A DNA stretch of 64,000 nt, taken from Drosophila miranda. Lineage: Eukaryota; Arthropoda; Insecta; Diptera; Drosophilidae. The position numbers were made by a program, and so were the translations under genes. Where the stretch lies: NCBI RefSeq assembly GCF_003369915.1, contig NC_046676.1:10646001-10710000 (forward strand). Direction: 5' to 3'. Each line of letters begins with the position of its first letter. Position 1 is the stretch's first letter. Below, one piece after another: positions 50,299 to 63,453 of the stretch. The notes beneath the pieces are model-generated. The model made no database searches, had not been told where the DNA came from, and was given only the letters and a program-made list of their open reading frames with translations.

Positions 50299-50324
50299 CC
50301 CCCCCCCCCCCCCCCCCCCCCCCC
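50299..50324 (+). repeat. Poly-C tract, 26 bases
   Basis: An uninterrupted run of 26 C about 200 bp after the PGM2 stop codon. It may lie inside the 3'UTR. Confidence 0.9.
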
Positions 50325-50366
50325 ACCACAAACACGGGTATATGGCCCAACGGCGTACCGTTAACC

Positions 50367-50404
50367 GCATCCCGGAGCATCCCGGAGCATCCCGGAGCAT
50401 CCCG
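50367..50404 (+). repeat. Short 10-bp tandem repeat
   Basis: Three perfect direct copies of CCCGGAGCAT with partial copies on both sides. It is a small minisatellite with no other feature attached. Confidence 0.85.
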
Positions 50405-52844
50405 TATCTGGGCGAAAGTATCTGGCAAGACAAACACTGAAATTTTATAGTTTCCCCTGCTGCTAATTGCACTCTGGGGGTAGGACTTCCCCTCCACCCA
50501 TTCGACGGCGTGATAATCGCTGCCGATTGTGCGAATCAGCAAAAGTCGGGCAGAAATAATGAAAACAGTGATTAACAGAGAGACGACCAGGAGTCAGAGT
50601 CAGAGGCATCTTCTTCTTTGAGCAAATGCTGTAAACAGCAGGAAATTTATAGACAGGTCAGGGGCAGGGGCAGGGGCAGTGGCAGGGGCAAACAAGCTTC
50701 GACTTGGCTTTCTTTTCGGGACTTGCCCCCACCCCCCACACACATGTACGACTATGGAGAGAGTGTGTGTTTGTTTTCGGGTCAAACGGAATATTTCAAT
50801 AGCCTCAAAAACGCGAGTGAGTGCTCCAGGTAAACATCGCGATGATCCCAAAGGTCTCCCCACAGCCCCGTGCGTTTCAAATTTCGCTGAAGACAAAAGG
50901 AGAAGGAAGACATACCCAATCATCCCCCCCATCCCAGCCCAACCCATGCATCCACCATACATATATGAAGACTGATGATAACCCGAGGACGAAGGAGAGC
51001 GTGCTGTTTGCCCAAGCCTTTTGCCAGAGCCCTCTGTCAGCCATTAAATTTTCCCTAAAATACAGAATACACATAATACAACCTGGGAAACGCACACGAA
51101 TTAAATATTAATCCCTGTCGACGAACGAGCCCGACCCCGTGTGGGGCGTGGGGAGGGGGGAACATTTTTTGGCCACGCTTTACACGGTTAGTGGCGATGT
51201 GATGCTTCCAAGGTTAGTGCATTATTAAGCACTGTTTATGCGACATTAGGAACATAAAAGGGGCGACTCGATGCGACCCAAAGTCGCTGTAAATAAGACA
51301 CGGGGACAGAGAGCACGGGGTAAATCAACAAAAAATAAAACGAATGTCCCACATGTGGGTGGGATGTGGCATCCCAACCCACACAGGTCTGCTCTGAGGG
51401 GAATTTCAGAATTTTGATACAACCATTAACTTAACCAAGAGGTTTTTGGCGAGCTTAAGATGTAAAAAATCCACAGATGTAGAAATCCACAATTGGAGGA
51501 TCCCAATACTTAAAATGGAACCATCTCCACGGGTTAAAAGCACTATCCACACACCCAGAAAAAGGAAACATTTAAGCCAAAATCTCCCAAAAATATAATA
51601 TATTATATTTATTTTAAAGTGTTTCTTCGCGACAAAAAAATGTCGATTGGTCGACAGCTTTTTTGAGAGTGCAATTTTAAAATTATCCTTAAAATAGCAA
51701 CAAGTCTATCAACAAAACGGAACATATTCTAAATCGGAGAACCCAAGACGTTAAAAATTAACTTTAAAAGTAGGCTACCAAGAATTCGGGAAGAATAAAT
51801 ATGAGAAGTATTAAAAACCCTCTTTACAGACTTTTAATCAACGTGAAATCTTGTTCAATTCATGGGTGTGCTGTGTTTCTGTGTACTCTGCCCTTTTTCA
51901 ATCTCTTCAAGGAGCATTTGTATATGCAAAAGGCTCTCAAATCCATTCGCTTTAAGCTGGTAATATGATACAAGTAGTATGTATGTATCTTTTCGATTCA
52001 CACACTCATTTTAACCGCACGAAAAAACTTAACTCTAATCCGATTCGAATACAATTCAATGTCCTAAAGGTTACATTCGGATCCCATTCAGTGCTATCAA
52101 TGCGCACCAATTGGATTCCGAACATCCTGGTCCTTGGTGCACATATGTTGAGGATATACTGTTACAGCAGCCAGCGGCGGCTATCCTAATGAGGCAGGGA
52201 AGGCCCATCCACCCCCTAAAGTGGATGGTATGGTGGTGGGTCGCAGGACAATGCCATCTTAAATTCGCATTCGAAATGAGGCAAGTGTGGCGGAGTGCGC
52301 TGCAAGTAAATTGATTACGTGCCACTTGCTCACATCATCAATTTCAGTCCATATGCGCGGATATCCTTTGAAACCCGCCAAAGGCTGCCCACAAAATTGT
52401 TAGTTGACACTCGAAAATGTCTGCTGCCCCCCCCTTCCTCTCTGTACAATCGTTAATTAAACAACAAGCAGTTGTTGACTTCCGCTGCTGCGGTCGCCGC
52501 CATTTGTTGCAAGTAATCGTATTTGCTGTGTGTTGTTTTTTCCTTTACAACCGATTTCCTGTGATTATGATAAGCATCGGCATTGGGATGGGATGTCCTG
52601 AAGGTCTGAAGCCAACGAGGGAGCCGCAAAGGTTAGCGTTTAGCCGGAGGTTAAATCTAGTAAGTGAGATCGGTTGGCCTAAAGAATAATTATTATTAAA
52701 GATATATCTTATAGAATTTAACATTTGAATAATCAAAGGTATGGACTCTGAAAAGCTGCCATTTTTTAGCTTGATTTGATCAATATATCGAACCCTGAAT
52801 GAATTCCGTTTGAATCAATCTTTGCTTGGAACTTTGGAAGGATA

Positions 52845-55770
52845 TTTTTTTTATTTATTTATTAAATTAACAAATTATCTGTTAATAATGGTGCTTAGTT
52901 ACTAAAGGCGGAAAAAGATAAGTTAAAAGTTAGCTAAATTTAAATGATTATAAATATTGCATGCAATTAGCTTAAGAGACAGTTCAGGGGATAGCGTTTG
53001 ACAGAGGGAGTTATAATTATGGCATAAAACCCTAAAAGGTTCATGATCAGCATAATTAGACCTACATATGGGTAGACGGATAGGCCTAAAAGTACGGGTA
53101 GGTCTGGATGGAACGGCCAAGTCAATCTGACCCAAGAGAGTTTGGGAGTCAACAGTCCCAAGAAGGAGCTTGTGCACGAACATTACGCCATTGCATATTC
53201 TGCGATGGTGCAACGACGGCAGGTCAATAAGATTTAGCCTAGACCGGTAGGGTGGCAAGATTCTACCCGAGTCCCAGTTAAAGTTCCGAAGGGCAAAAAT
53301 TAAAAATTGCTTTTGCACGGATTCAATAACAGCCTGCTGCTCTTTATACTGCGGGCTCCACACACAAGAACAATACTCCAATATAGGACGTACTAACGAG
53401 ATGTACAGTTGTTTCATAACGTACGGGTCGTCAAACTCCTTGGACCAACGCTTGATGAACGCTAAAACACCCTTAGCTTTATTTACAGTTGCAGCTATAT
53501 GGGTGTTGAAACACATCTTATGACCAAAAAGGACTCCGAGGTCATTTGAACTCGAAATTCGCTCAAGGACATGATTTCCTAGAACATATGAGACAAAATG
53601 AGGAGCGCGACGGTAAAATGTCATAAGTTTGCATTTGGAAAGGTTCAGAAAAAGAAGATTAGTTGAACACCACAATAGTAGTTCACTTAGATCAAGTTGA
53701 AGGCGTGTGTGCAAATACCAATCAGAGTAAGAAAGACAGATTTTGACATCATCAGCATACATTAGTGTAGTAGAGTATGTTATAACTTGAGGAAGGTCGT
53801 TCACAAATAAAATAAACAGAAGCGGGCCCAGATGACTTCCCTGTGGCACACCTGAAGTAACATTAACAGTATTTGACAACACGTTAGAAAACAAAACACG
53901 TTGAGTACGGTTAGAGAGATAGGACAAAATCCATTCAAGAAGATTCGCTGGGAACCCTAATAAAGAGAGCTTTTGAATAAGCAGAGCATGGTTCACAGAA
54001 TCGAATGCCTTGCTGAAGTCCGTAAAAACTACATCCGTCTGCAAACCAATTTGAAAACCACGGTGGATTAGGTTAGAAAACTCAAGAAGGTTAGTCGATG
54101 TTGAACGATGTCTGAAAAAACCGTGTTGCGACGGAGATATCAAGCTGCAACAAAGATGTTGCAGTTGCCGGGTGACCAGGAACTCAAGAAGCTTCGGGAT
54201 GGCGGAAAGCTTTGCGATACCACGATAGTTTTCAATGTTTGATCTTGAACCTTTTTTGTGAAGCGGAATGATGTAGGACTCATTCCAAATTACTGGGAGA
54301 CAAGACTGTTCCAAGGAGAGGTTGAAGAGAAAGGTCAAGGGTTTGCAAAGGGACTGGGCACAGTGTTTTAAGATGCAACTTGGTACCTTATCTGGACCCG
54401 CAGAAAACGATATGTCCATAGATGACAAACCTTCCAGAACAACGCTTTCCTCGAAAAAGGGCAGAAAAATGCTGTTAGCTTGAGGTAGCTGGTACGGATA
54501 CGGAGTGGATGCGTTGTAAATATGAGACGAGTACGTTGTTTGGAAAAAGTTAGCGAATAAATTTGCAATACCAACAGCAGAAGCTTCTGTTTTGTTCTGG
54601 TAATGAAGGGACGGAGGAAAAACGTTTGACTTGCGCTTAGAATTAACGAACGAATAGAATTTTTTAGGATCACTACGAAAGTTACTACTACATTGTGAAA
54701 GGTAATGATTATAACACTGACTATTGACGGCAAGGAACAGAGAGCGAGCGGAGGAGTATAGAGCTAAGGCCAACGTGGAGCCCGACTTCTGGTACTTTTT
54801 ATAGAGCCGGGATTTATTATTTTTTAAGTATGACAAATACTTGGAGAACCAGGGAGGCTTGGACGATACAGGTACAGTGATATCTGGAACAAACGTATTA
54901 AGGGCGGAGTAAATAGAACTATAAAACGAGTTAACAGTTGCATCTATGTTCGGTAATGAATAAAGAAACGACCAATCAACACGCGAGAGATGTAGATCTA
55001 AATCAATAAAGTTTGTTTTGCGAAAACACTTTATGTGACAAGGAGCCATGGAACTGTCAGCACCACCAGATTGTGTACACTCCAGTGTTACCAACAAAGT
55101 TGGATGGTAAGGATCTTCAGGGAGAGATATTGGGCTTGCTCTAGATACCGTAGCAAGAGAACCATCGTTAACAAAAACGAGGTCAAGAAGTCTGTCCCTA
55201 ATGTTTTTAACGGCATTAATTTGGACAAGGGAAATATCCGTTAGCCCATTGATAAAGTCATTATGGCAATTGGGAAACAACAGGTTAGCGTCATTACAAG
55301 GCAGCCAAGAAAGAAATGGGAGGTTAAAGTCCCCCATGACAATAATTCGATCATTGCACCCTAATGCAGAAACAAGATTATTAATTGCTGAGAGGTGGTG
55401 TAAGTAAAGCTCAGCATCAGACCTGGGAGGAATGTAAGAGCAGGTTAAATAGAAAAATGCGGAGCCAACACGAACTTTGACTGCAACAAATTCAATTCCA
55501 TGAATGTTATTGAATGGGAATAACTCAGAGGAGAAAACAGATTTAACTGCAATCAGAACCCCACCTGCAAAAGATGGGCGGTCTATAAATTCTATAAATA
55601 GTGTAACTATCAATGAAAATTTCATGATCATTGACAGAGGAGTTAAGCCAGGTTTCGGTAAACGCGATGGCATCGAAATCAAAGGACGCGCTATTAGTAT
55701 GAATTTGACGCAACTTTCCCAGCAAACTGCGAACGTTCTGATAGTGCATGGAAAAATAGTACATCAGTTT
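52845..55770 (-). mobile_element. Non-LTR retrotransposon (LINE), jockey/CR1-like, frameshifted
   Basis: On the minus strand an open frame of 919 codons (55682 to 52923) encodes the C-terminal part of an AP endonuclease (GDFNLP, RDRLLDLVFV) and a reverse transcriptase. RT motifs are HKKGSRSNIENYRGI, TDFSKAFDSVNH, SGVPQGSHLGPLLF and the catalytic YADDVK (about 53741-53759). The start of the endonuclease (MHYQNVRSLLGKL…, AFTETWLNSSV) lies in another frame at 55764-55590, so a single frameshift near 55580-55600 breaks ORF2, next to a TATAAA-rich duplication. The 3' end is an AATAAATAAATAAAAAAA-like tail at 52845-52865. No gag-like ORF1 is seen, so the copy is probably 5'-truncated. The long open RT frame implies a young insertion. 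Clade placement is by eye only; no target-site duplication was found. Confidence 0.88.
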
Positions 55771-56660
55771 TTTGGAGCATGTTCGGTAATTCTTGGATTC
55801 GAGTTCGAATCTTTGAGAAGGAACTCATGCACAATTGTATGCACCGAAGAAGCGATAACGAAAAGCAGACTGGGCAAAAAACAATAACAAATTGCCTGCA
55901 CGAGGCCGATGTGTTACGTTGCAATATTGAATTTATATTAAACACTTGTTTACAAACAAAACACTGGTGGTTAACACAAAGTAGAATCAAATTAAAGAGA
56001 TGCGATAATAAATCAAAACAAAGACACAACAATGTTGTATGATATTTAGGCAAAGGGCGGAGAATGCGGGAGCAAGAAAAAAAACACAACCGGCTTAAGC
56101 AAGAGCTAGAAGCGACGTTTGATTTTTGTTTGATATTCGTTTGTTGTTTGTTTTTGTTTTTTTTTTTTTTTTTTGTATTTTATATATTCTATCATTATAT
56201 TATTTTCAAAGACAAAACCAATGGATCGTTTATGCAGCAATCTGATGTTATCAGTTATAAACGGATATATTAGGAACCTAAATATATACTTTATAAGGTC
56301 GAATACACCTACTTCTCTGTTCTGCCATAACATCTTCACTATGTAAAATCAAATTGAACAATAAATTATCAATAAATGCGAAAGTTATACAAAATCGATC
56401 CTTACCAAAACGAGTTCCTTAGAGATCCCTATTTAATGTGTGTATAATCTATAAATTTGTTCCGATTTGTGTTTCGTATCGTATCGTTGAAACATTAACT
56501 TAATCAATAATTCATCAGTTTTCATGGCAGCTGCAGGGATCTGTTCTCCCCTCCTTTCTAACAATTTGTTTTTGTCGTTTTATTGTTTTCGTTTTTGTCG
56601 CATAAAAATGACAACAAATTAGTTTGACTTCCGTCGGCGGTTTCCCGCTGAGTTTTTCAC
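55771..56660. other. Flank of the LINE, AT-rich, possible LINE 5' sequence
   Basis: From 55771 to about 56090 may still be 5' untranslated LINE sequence on the minus strand. After that comes a T-rich stretch (56124-56182) and about 480 bp of AT-rich DNA without coding potential. The left copy of a duplicated T-rich segment lies here. Confidence 0.4.
56124..56182 (+). repeat. Duplicated T-rich segment, copy A
   Basis: TTTTGTTTGATATTCG, TTTGTTGTTTG, a long T run and GTATTTTAT. The same series recurs at 56663-56724 in the same orientation, differing mainly in T-run length and one G. Confidence 0.8.
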
Positions 56661-56662
56661 AG

Positions 56663-56724
56663 TTTTGTTTGATATTCGTTTGTTGTTTGTTTTTTTTTTT
56701 TTTTTTTTTTTTTTTTGTATTTTA
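56663..56724 (+). repeat. Duplicated T-rich segment, copy B
   Basis: Second copy of the segment at 56124-56182, about 540 bp away in direct orientation. The T run is longer here (about 26). Confidence 0.8.
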
Positions 56725-59700
56725 TTCGTTTGCGCGTCCTTGAGTACCGGCCAATAAATTATGTGAAGGATGCTGTCAGGGCAAGCGCAAACCCTCACCA
56801 AAACAGAAACAGAAAAGGGGAGGGATCGTCCGTATAGGGAACGCCCGGACGGACACGGAGTCAGCCTCTAGATCAGGGTCGGGAGTCGTCCGATGGGTTT
56901 GGCGAGGGCGCGACGTGTTTGATTAGCTTTATTAAATATGCAAACAATGCAAATTTCTCTTCTATTTTTTTTTCTTGTATTATTATATATATTGTTTTTG
57001 TTCAAAATGTGGAAAATTCACTGGGAGTTTAATTGCCAGAACGGCACCGAAAGACAGAAAAAAAGCGTACAAAAAATGTAAAATTTAATATGCATTGCTT
57101 ACTATACGTATTCCCCCAGACTGCCACAACCCTCCCCTTGCCCCACCCCACCCCCCTCAGATTTCATCGAGAACAAATTGTTTGTAATGCATTTTAATTT
57201 TGTTCTCCTTTTTGCCGCAATAAATTTTATTTTTTTCCCCACAAATTTGAAGTGGGAAACGTGTCCATAATTTAGACCGGGAAAGATCTTTCGATGCTTC
57301 AGGAAATTTACATGATTTTTCAGGGGCTCTACGCAGCTGTGGGTACATTTTATATAACATTTATTTTCTTTTTTCCCGTATTCCCGTGTGCTGTATTAAT
57401 TCCTAAATGTCTCTTGTGTTCTGTTCGTTCTCTTTGTCTGTCGATGGGCAAGTCACCAATAAAAATGGCTAAGAGAAATTCCCATTGGCAAAGAGAAAGG
57501 CACAGACCGAAGAGAGCGGCGAAAGGTTAGTACAAACTGCTTTACCGACTGGCGGGCGCTTAGTTTGTTCTGCTTTTCAAATGTGAAATGTTGAAATTCA
57601 TAGATTTATAGGTTTGTTAAACAACATTATTTTAAGCATGACATTCAAGAATATTTAGTATTATAATTATTAAATTAACTATCAAACTTTTGAAAATAAT
57701 ATGCAAATCCCATTAGTGGGTATTCCATACCCTAAGACTGGGACCAAAATTACAAAAATTCAAGAAGGATAAAAGCCCTGGACTACACTTTTTGTAAATC
57801 CTTTTTGAAGAAAAGCTGTAAGCCATGTTTAAGGCAGATTTGCTCCCCCATTTTTGGCTAAACAATTCAAATATCATATCGAATTTCTTATCCCCATTAT
57901 TGCACGACTTAAACATCAATAGGATTATCAATCTTCAGCCACATGCGGCAAAATGACAGAACTGAACTTGAAATTTAGATTTATCCTCCATATGCGTATG
58001 TATTTTTGTCCTTTTTGTCAAACCATTGGGGGGGCGAGAGGTCAGGCTGGTGGCATGGAAGGGAAGCATGTATGTATCCCCAAGGGACACGCAACGGAAA
58101 TCTACTTCTGCATATGGAGATGCCATTGCTGCTGGTTGTTCCTCTTGTTATTTCCATTACTTTTCGGCAGCATTTTCACCCTTTTTCCATTGAAACATCG
58201 CACTCAGCCCACCCATCCACTCGGTTGAAAGGGAAAAGAGTAACAAACGGAAATGTCGGAAAAGTGCACATATTGTATGAAAAAAGGTTCATTAGCAACA
58301 TCAATTATATTTCAAGAGCCCAAAAGTTTCCAGAAAAACTAAGTTAACAACATTTAATGAGATTATTTATGAAAATTATACTTGTTGAAAGAAAAGGTTA
58401 AATAAGGAATGAGATGGAATGGAGTCCTAGTCAAAATAATAGAATATTTCACTGTCTAATACCAAGAAAGATTCTTCTGATTTGACCTGGTATCAGCCTT
58501 AAAGTTATCGCCCAAAATGCAGGTAAATCTGAAATCTCTGTTTCCGTTTCCTCACATCTTAAAGCGGGTTTTTTTTCATCTGCACTTTCCATCATTCGCG
58601 TCGTTTCCATCGCTTTTGCGGGCTTTCAGTTTTCCCATCAATTATTCCCAGAGCAGAGCCCATTCTGCCGAATGTCCAGTGGAGAGTGGAGAGGAGTGCA
58701 GAACTGAGGAGACACTGCTGCCTGGGCATTGTTTAACAATTAACGGAACAAGTTGTTTAACTTTACCTAAACGATTTAAGTCAACAGTAAGAGCGACAAT
58801 CCCCACCACTTTAGTCCTTCGTTCGCCTCCACTCTGCTCTTTTTCATCCACTCCAAAGGACTGGACTGGCTGTCGTCCTCGTCACTAGCTCATCAGGATG
58901 GAGAGAGGATGTGCCTCTGTCAGTGCTGCTGCTGCTGCTGCTGCTGCTTCCGCTTCCGATGACTGCACAAATCGTTGAATTTCCTTCTCTTTTTTTAGCT
59001 TTTTTTACAGGCAGGCAGGGCATCCATCTCGTGGCTCCAGCTGAAATGGCAGAAATTTGTCAGGAAACATTTTCGTTTTGTTTGGTTCTCGTTTGGCGGC
59101 ACTCCACCTGAACTGCACTCCTCCCCGCTTCAATCCATTCGTACTCCTTTTTGTCATCTTGTTTGTTTTACTTAAAGGCCAGGGAATGAACGACTGCTGG
59201 ACTGTCCTCCGGCCAGCGGAAGGGGGGGATAAGGAATGGAATGGAAATAGCCGCTTAAGCCGCTCTCTATTGGCATCCGCGCGCCCACCCACAGTCTCGG
59301 AGGCTGATTGGACTGGCAGCGCGACTTCAATAATTAAATTTGCGACATTTCAACGCTCACCGATCAATGGAATGAATTAATTCTTGTCAATTATCCAAGT
59401 GAGGACTCCTGAGAGCCAGATTCAGAGCCAATTTCAGGTCTCGGCCGCAGGCTCAGTTTCTGTCGCTTCTTTCATGCCTCTAAATAGCTAAAGCAGCAGC
59501 CACAAATGAGAACGCTGCCATTGAGGGCATCGACTAGAGGATATCCAATGATCGAAAGTAATCTACGGGATAAACTAAATGATTCAAATTGATTAAATTA
59601 TTGGGATAATTGGGAGGTAACTTAATTCCTAGGAGCAGCTGTTTGTACCTGTTTCTAGGTAATCCCATATACCCTTGCGCTCTAAAAGTACAGGGTAGAA

Positions 59701-60971
59701 GCACCAGAAACAGAGGCACCAGCAAAAACAGCCGTCCAGCGTTTGCCGACAATAAAATGTCACTTGATCGCTGCATTGGCGCTCGTGTCCAACTGAATTT
59801 AGGCATCGCCGGCGGTGGTCACTCTCCGGAGTTGGACTCGGACTCGGACTCGGTGCTGGGGCTGCAGTTGGAGCTCAGTTTGGGGCCTACTCTGACCAGG
59901 TGGCGTCGATCTACCGCAATGCTGCTGCTGCTACTGCTGCTGCTGATGTTGCCGCGTTCCGCTGATGACGACCACACAAGACGCTTAATTTGTTGCGCCC
60001 CATGCCGATGACAATGCGAAGCCGCATGTTGTCTTCTGTCTCCTGTCTCCCGCTTGACTCCCAATCAATCAGTGATTGCTGCTGTTCTTCTCTCTGTCTC
60101 TCTCTCTGCCTGATCAAAGGGGGGAAGCAGAAGTGGCCTGCTTTTTGCTGTGTTCTTTTTTTTGTTGGCAGTACCGTTTCATCGATTATTCAGATCACGC
60201 GAACTGGAGGCATGTTCTGGTCTCTCCCACTCCCTTTGTCGGATGAAGCTTTCATTTAGTTGCTCTCACAGAAAAGCCCCGCCTCATTGAGGCTAGCGAA
60301 AGCTACTATAGGCAAAACAGAAAGCTTCGACTTAGAATTGCTCAAAGCTTGACGAAAGTTTATTCAAAGTTGATCAAGTTGACGAAAGAAAAAGCTTTAA
60401 GTGGGAAATGATTAAATCTTCGTATTTAAAGACATTGCATATGTGATTAGGAAAGATCTATGATTAATTCATCGAATTGAAAATAAAGACCATGAACTTC
60501 GAATAAATAAACTTGTCTAAGAGTCATTAAAAAAGTACAAAAAAATATGGAATGTTGACAGCAAATGTGAAAAATGTTTTTGCTTAAAAAGCAACTCATG
60601 TTTATAGCTAAAGGGAGCCCTCGTTGTAAATATCCTCTTTCCCTGACAGCCACAGCGCATCCTTTTGCCACATGCGAACGAGTGCCACTTTAATGAAAAT
60701 CTATCACAGTCAGGAAAAGTTGCTCCTGCTGCCGGGTGCCGCGAGTAAATTCATTACACTTTCTCAATTATGTGAGATACATTTTAATCAGAGTCGGGGC
60801 GGGTGGGGAGCATCCAGGATGCATGAGTTGCTTGGAAAAACCTCAACATAATCAAGTAAATTAATAGCAGCGAGCAGAGAAGGCCGCAGTCAGAGATCAA
60901 AGTAATTAATTATAATAATTAAGAACTTTTCAGAAGCTGCCTGCCACTCGCTGTCTTACTCGGTCTGCCAC

Positions 60972-61005
<34 letters not shown>

Positions 61006-62395
61006 GCTCTGTTGTGTGTTGCCACAAAACTTTTCAGCATTTGCATGCGGCAAAGGCCGTTGACAGCGCGGGCGGGTCGTGTGGGGGAAATGTGGGGGCG
61101 TGTGTGTTGCTGGAAAGTGCGTGCACCTGTTGAGATTTGAGCAATTCCCCAAGCAAATCCCATATTCATATCTTGTCCGGACTCACACTCCCCCACCCCA
61201 CTCCTCCCTGCTCCTCGCTTAATCCATCTTGTGCGGCATATCCCTTTTGATTAAAGATGTCATCCAATTTATAGTTTTTGTCATCTACAGGAGTTTGTTG
61301 TAGTTTTTGGTGGTGTTGTTGTAATTGAATAGTTTTTAATCATCGCTAAAAGCGTTGCCTTTGGAGGCAGTGCAGCATCCAGCAGGCATGAAATTCCGCT
61401 TCGTTGAACTAATACGCTAAAAGCCTTTACCAACACTGCCTAACACGCCCCCTAACACTCAGGCAGCCCCAGCACCGCCCACAGGCAATTGTTTGTGCTC
61501 AGCGGAGCAGCAGGCGCTGGCTGCGCTTTTGCCTCTCCCCCACTCCCACGCCCACTCCCCCCGTCGCCTCTTGTTGTTTTTGCTGCGAGATTAAGCACGA
61601 AAGGGCAGAAGAAGGATCGGCAGGATGTTGGGCAGAACGCACGTTGTGCAGTGTGTGGCATGTGTGGCATGCATGTGGGATGCAATCATCTAAAGTGTGC
61701 AAAACGAGTAAAAAGAGAGCACATGCAGCCACCGCAATGAATAAGCTTTTGACACTGGCTGAGGGCGTGGCAGGGCATCCACTTGGAATCAATTAATTGA
61801 CCCCCAACACACACACCCAAAAAGGGAAAAAAGGGAGAGAGAGATGGGGAGACAGAAAACCCCAGCAAAAAAACAACAAACAAAACAATCTCGCAAAAGT
61901 CTCCCAAAGATATCGCAAAAGTCTCGAAAAAAGATATCACAAGAGTCTCGTTAAAGTCCCGTTTGGGAGCTATCACAAATGATACTTTCACTGCCACAAA
62001 CTGAACAACACAAGTATATTTATACCATTTCCGGATCCAAAGAAAGGCGTTTTGTCTCGCATGCGATCTCTTTTGTGGGCATTTGGTTTTCTGGCTCCAT
62101 ATCCTAAGGCCTATGAGAATTTGCAAGGCAATTGTAGATTCAGTCATTCAACTTTATAATAATTTGTAATACCGATACATTCGATGCATATTCTCTAGAC
62201 TCCTAAGATTGGTAACAACTACTTTAAGGCTAAATTCGGTCCAAGACGACTACAAATATTCGATAAATGAATGATTTACTTTATTTTTATATTACTTTAC
62301 TTTATTCATCTTTACTCCGCGGAGTACCTCGGTTTTCCTCTCTCTTCAGTTAAAACTCGAATATATGTGCATATATCCTGGATTTAGGACTCCCC
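56725..62395. other. 5.7-kb intergenic region, no gene recognised
   Basis: No protein-like ORF. Simple repeats include CTG repeats at 58924-58947, a long CT (GAGA-type) run at about 60970-61005, and TCGGAC repeats near 59830-59850. GAGA-type tracts in flies can bind GAGA factor, so the CT run is a candidate regulatory site, which is inference. Confidence 0.5.
60970..61005 (-). promoter_or_regulatory. Long GAGA tract (candidate GAGA-factor site)
   Basis: A nearly continuous CT run on +, i.e. GAGAG repeats on minus. Drosophila GAGA factor binds such repeats. No promoter is recognised beside it, so this could equally be a plain microsatellite. Confidence 0.35.
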
Positions 62396-63453
62396 TTAGT
62401 TGGCGGGATACTGGATCTCCGTCTTCTTCACATTGAGGACGCCAGTGTGGTCGGTGGCTCCCTGGACGGTAGTCACCTTCTGGTTGCCAGAGGCGTCGAA
62501 GGTGCTGATGGTCTGCTGGATTTGGGTTGCGGGCACGATGCTGCCGTACGACTGCTGGGAGCCGGTGGTGCTGCCATATCCGGCATACGAGGGATTGTAG
62601 GCACCAGATGCCGAATCCTCGCCGAAACGGTTCTCGAGGTTCACGCCCCTGGAAAAGAACAAAATCTCAATAGAATCAATATTCCAAGTAGTGGGGGGGA
62701 CGTTGGTGAACCTACAGGGAAGCTGGAGCCGCCTGCTGGGTGTAGGAGGTGCCGATGTGTCCGGAACCATCGGGATTTTGAATGGAGTGGGAGGCGAAGG
62801 TGATGCTGCCGCCGTTGCCGGACGAGGAGGAGGACGACGACGAAGACGAGGACGAAGAGCTGTAGACGTCGCGACGCAGACGCCTCAGCAGACGGGCACT
62901 GACGGGATGCACGTCCGACTGGCGGCCCTGGGAGTCCAGAGTGAAGAAGGCGCGGGGCACGAACTGTCCAGCTGTGGGAGAAGATCGGGAGATTATTATA
63001 GCTACTCCAGATATTAAAGGGGGGATCCCAAAGGGTTGTTTTTGCTTTGTGAAAGTTGTATCTGAAACTATGATCCAAAACTTGTTTGAAATCTCTAATT
63101 CCGCTTGACTATTCATAATTCCGGAATTACTATGTGGAAAGTTTCGACAAACATTCTCGCAAAAACCGAATTTCACAGAACAAGTTTTAAAATTGATATT
63201 TTTAATGGATTTTCGATGGGTTTTCGGGCTAACGGATTAACATACCCGGTTTACCCCCAAAGACTTGCTAATTAAATTAAATAATAATATACATGATAAT
63301 CGTTTAACAACAGCCTTGACTATCCGTAGTCGCTCCGATGATGTAATTGCACAGTCAGAGTTAGAGAGGGGGACAGGGGGACTTGCACTCACCGGAAGAG
63401 GCAGCAGCCGCTGAGGCCACACAGAGGGCGAGAGCAATCAAGGCGTATTTCAT
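62396..63453 (-). CDS. Secreted serine-tract protein, three coding exons
   Basis: Coding exons on minus are 63393-63453, 62716-62971 and 62396-62648, all GT-AG and in phase, giving 189 aa. The start MKYALIALALCVASAAAASS is a clear signal peptide. Next come GQFVPRAFF, a dibasic segment RRLRR (residues 50-54) that could be cut by a furin-type protease, 14 consecutive Ser (58-71), and Gly/Ser/Tyr/Gln-rich sequence ending VKKTEIQYPAN. A classical Rebers-Riddiford chitin-binding consensus is not visible, so I do not call it a CPR cuticle protein. Composition and a TATA promoter fit a cuticle or extracellular-matrix product. I do not recognise the exact gene. Confidence 0.8.

Larger units (their letters stand above)
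50103..52844. other. Intergenic, no gene recognised
   Basis: Contains a C run of 26 bases (50299-50324), three direct copies of a 10-bp unit CCCGGAGCAT (50371-50400) and a GGGGCA-type repeat near 50659-50692. An AT-rich patch at about 51560-51680 may be a small decayed element. No protein-like ORF is present. Confidence 0.5.

Noticed and set aside
55694..56089. 131-codon minus-strand ORF upstream of the LINE endonuclease
   Set aside because: Hydrophobic, Cys/Phe-rich composition without zinc knuckles or other ORF1 traits; more likely untranslated LINE sequence.
59610..60011. 133-codon plus-strand ORF
   Set aside because: It is built from TCGGAC and CTG simple repeats and has no credible splice or start context.
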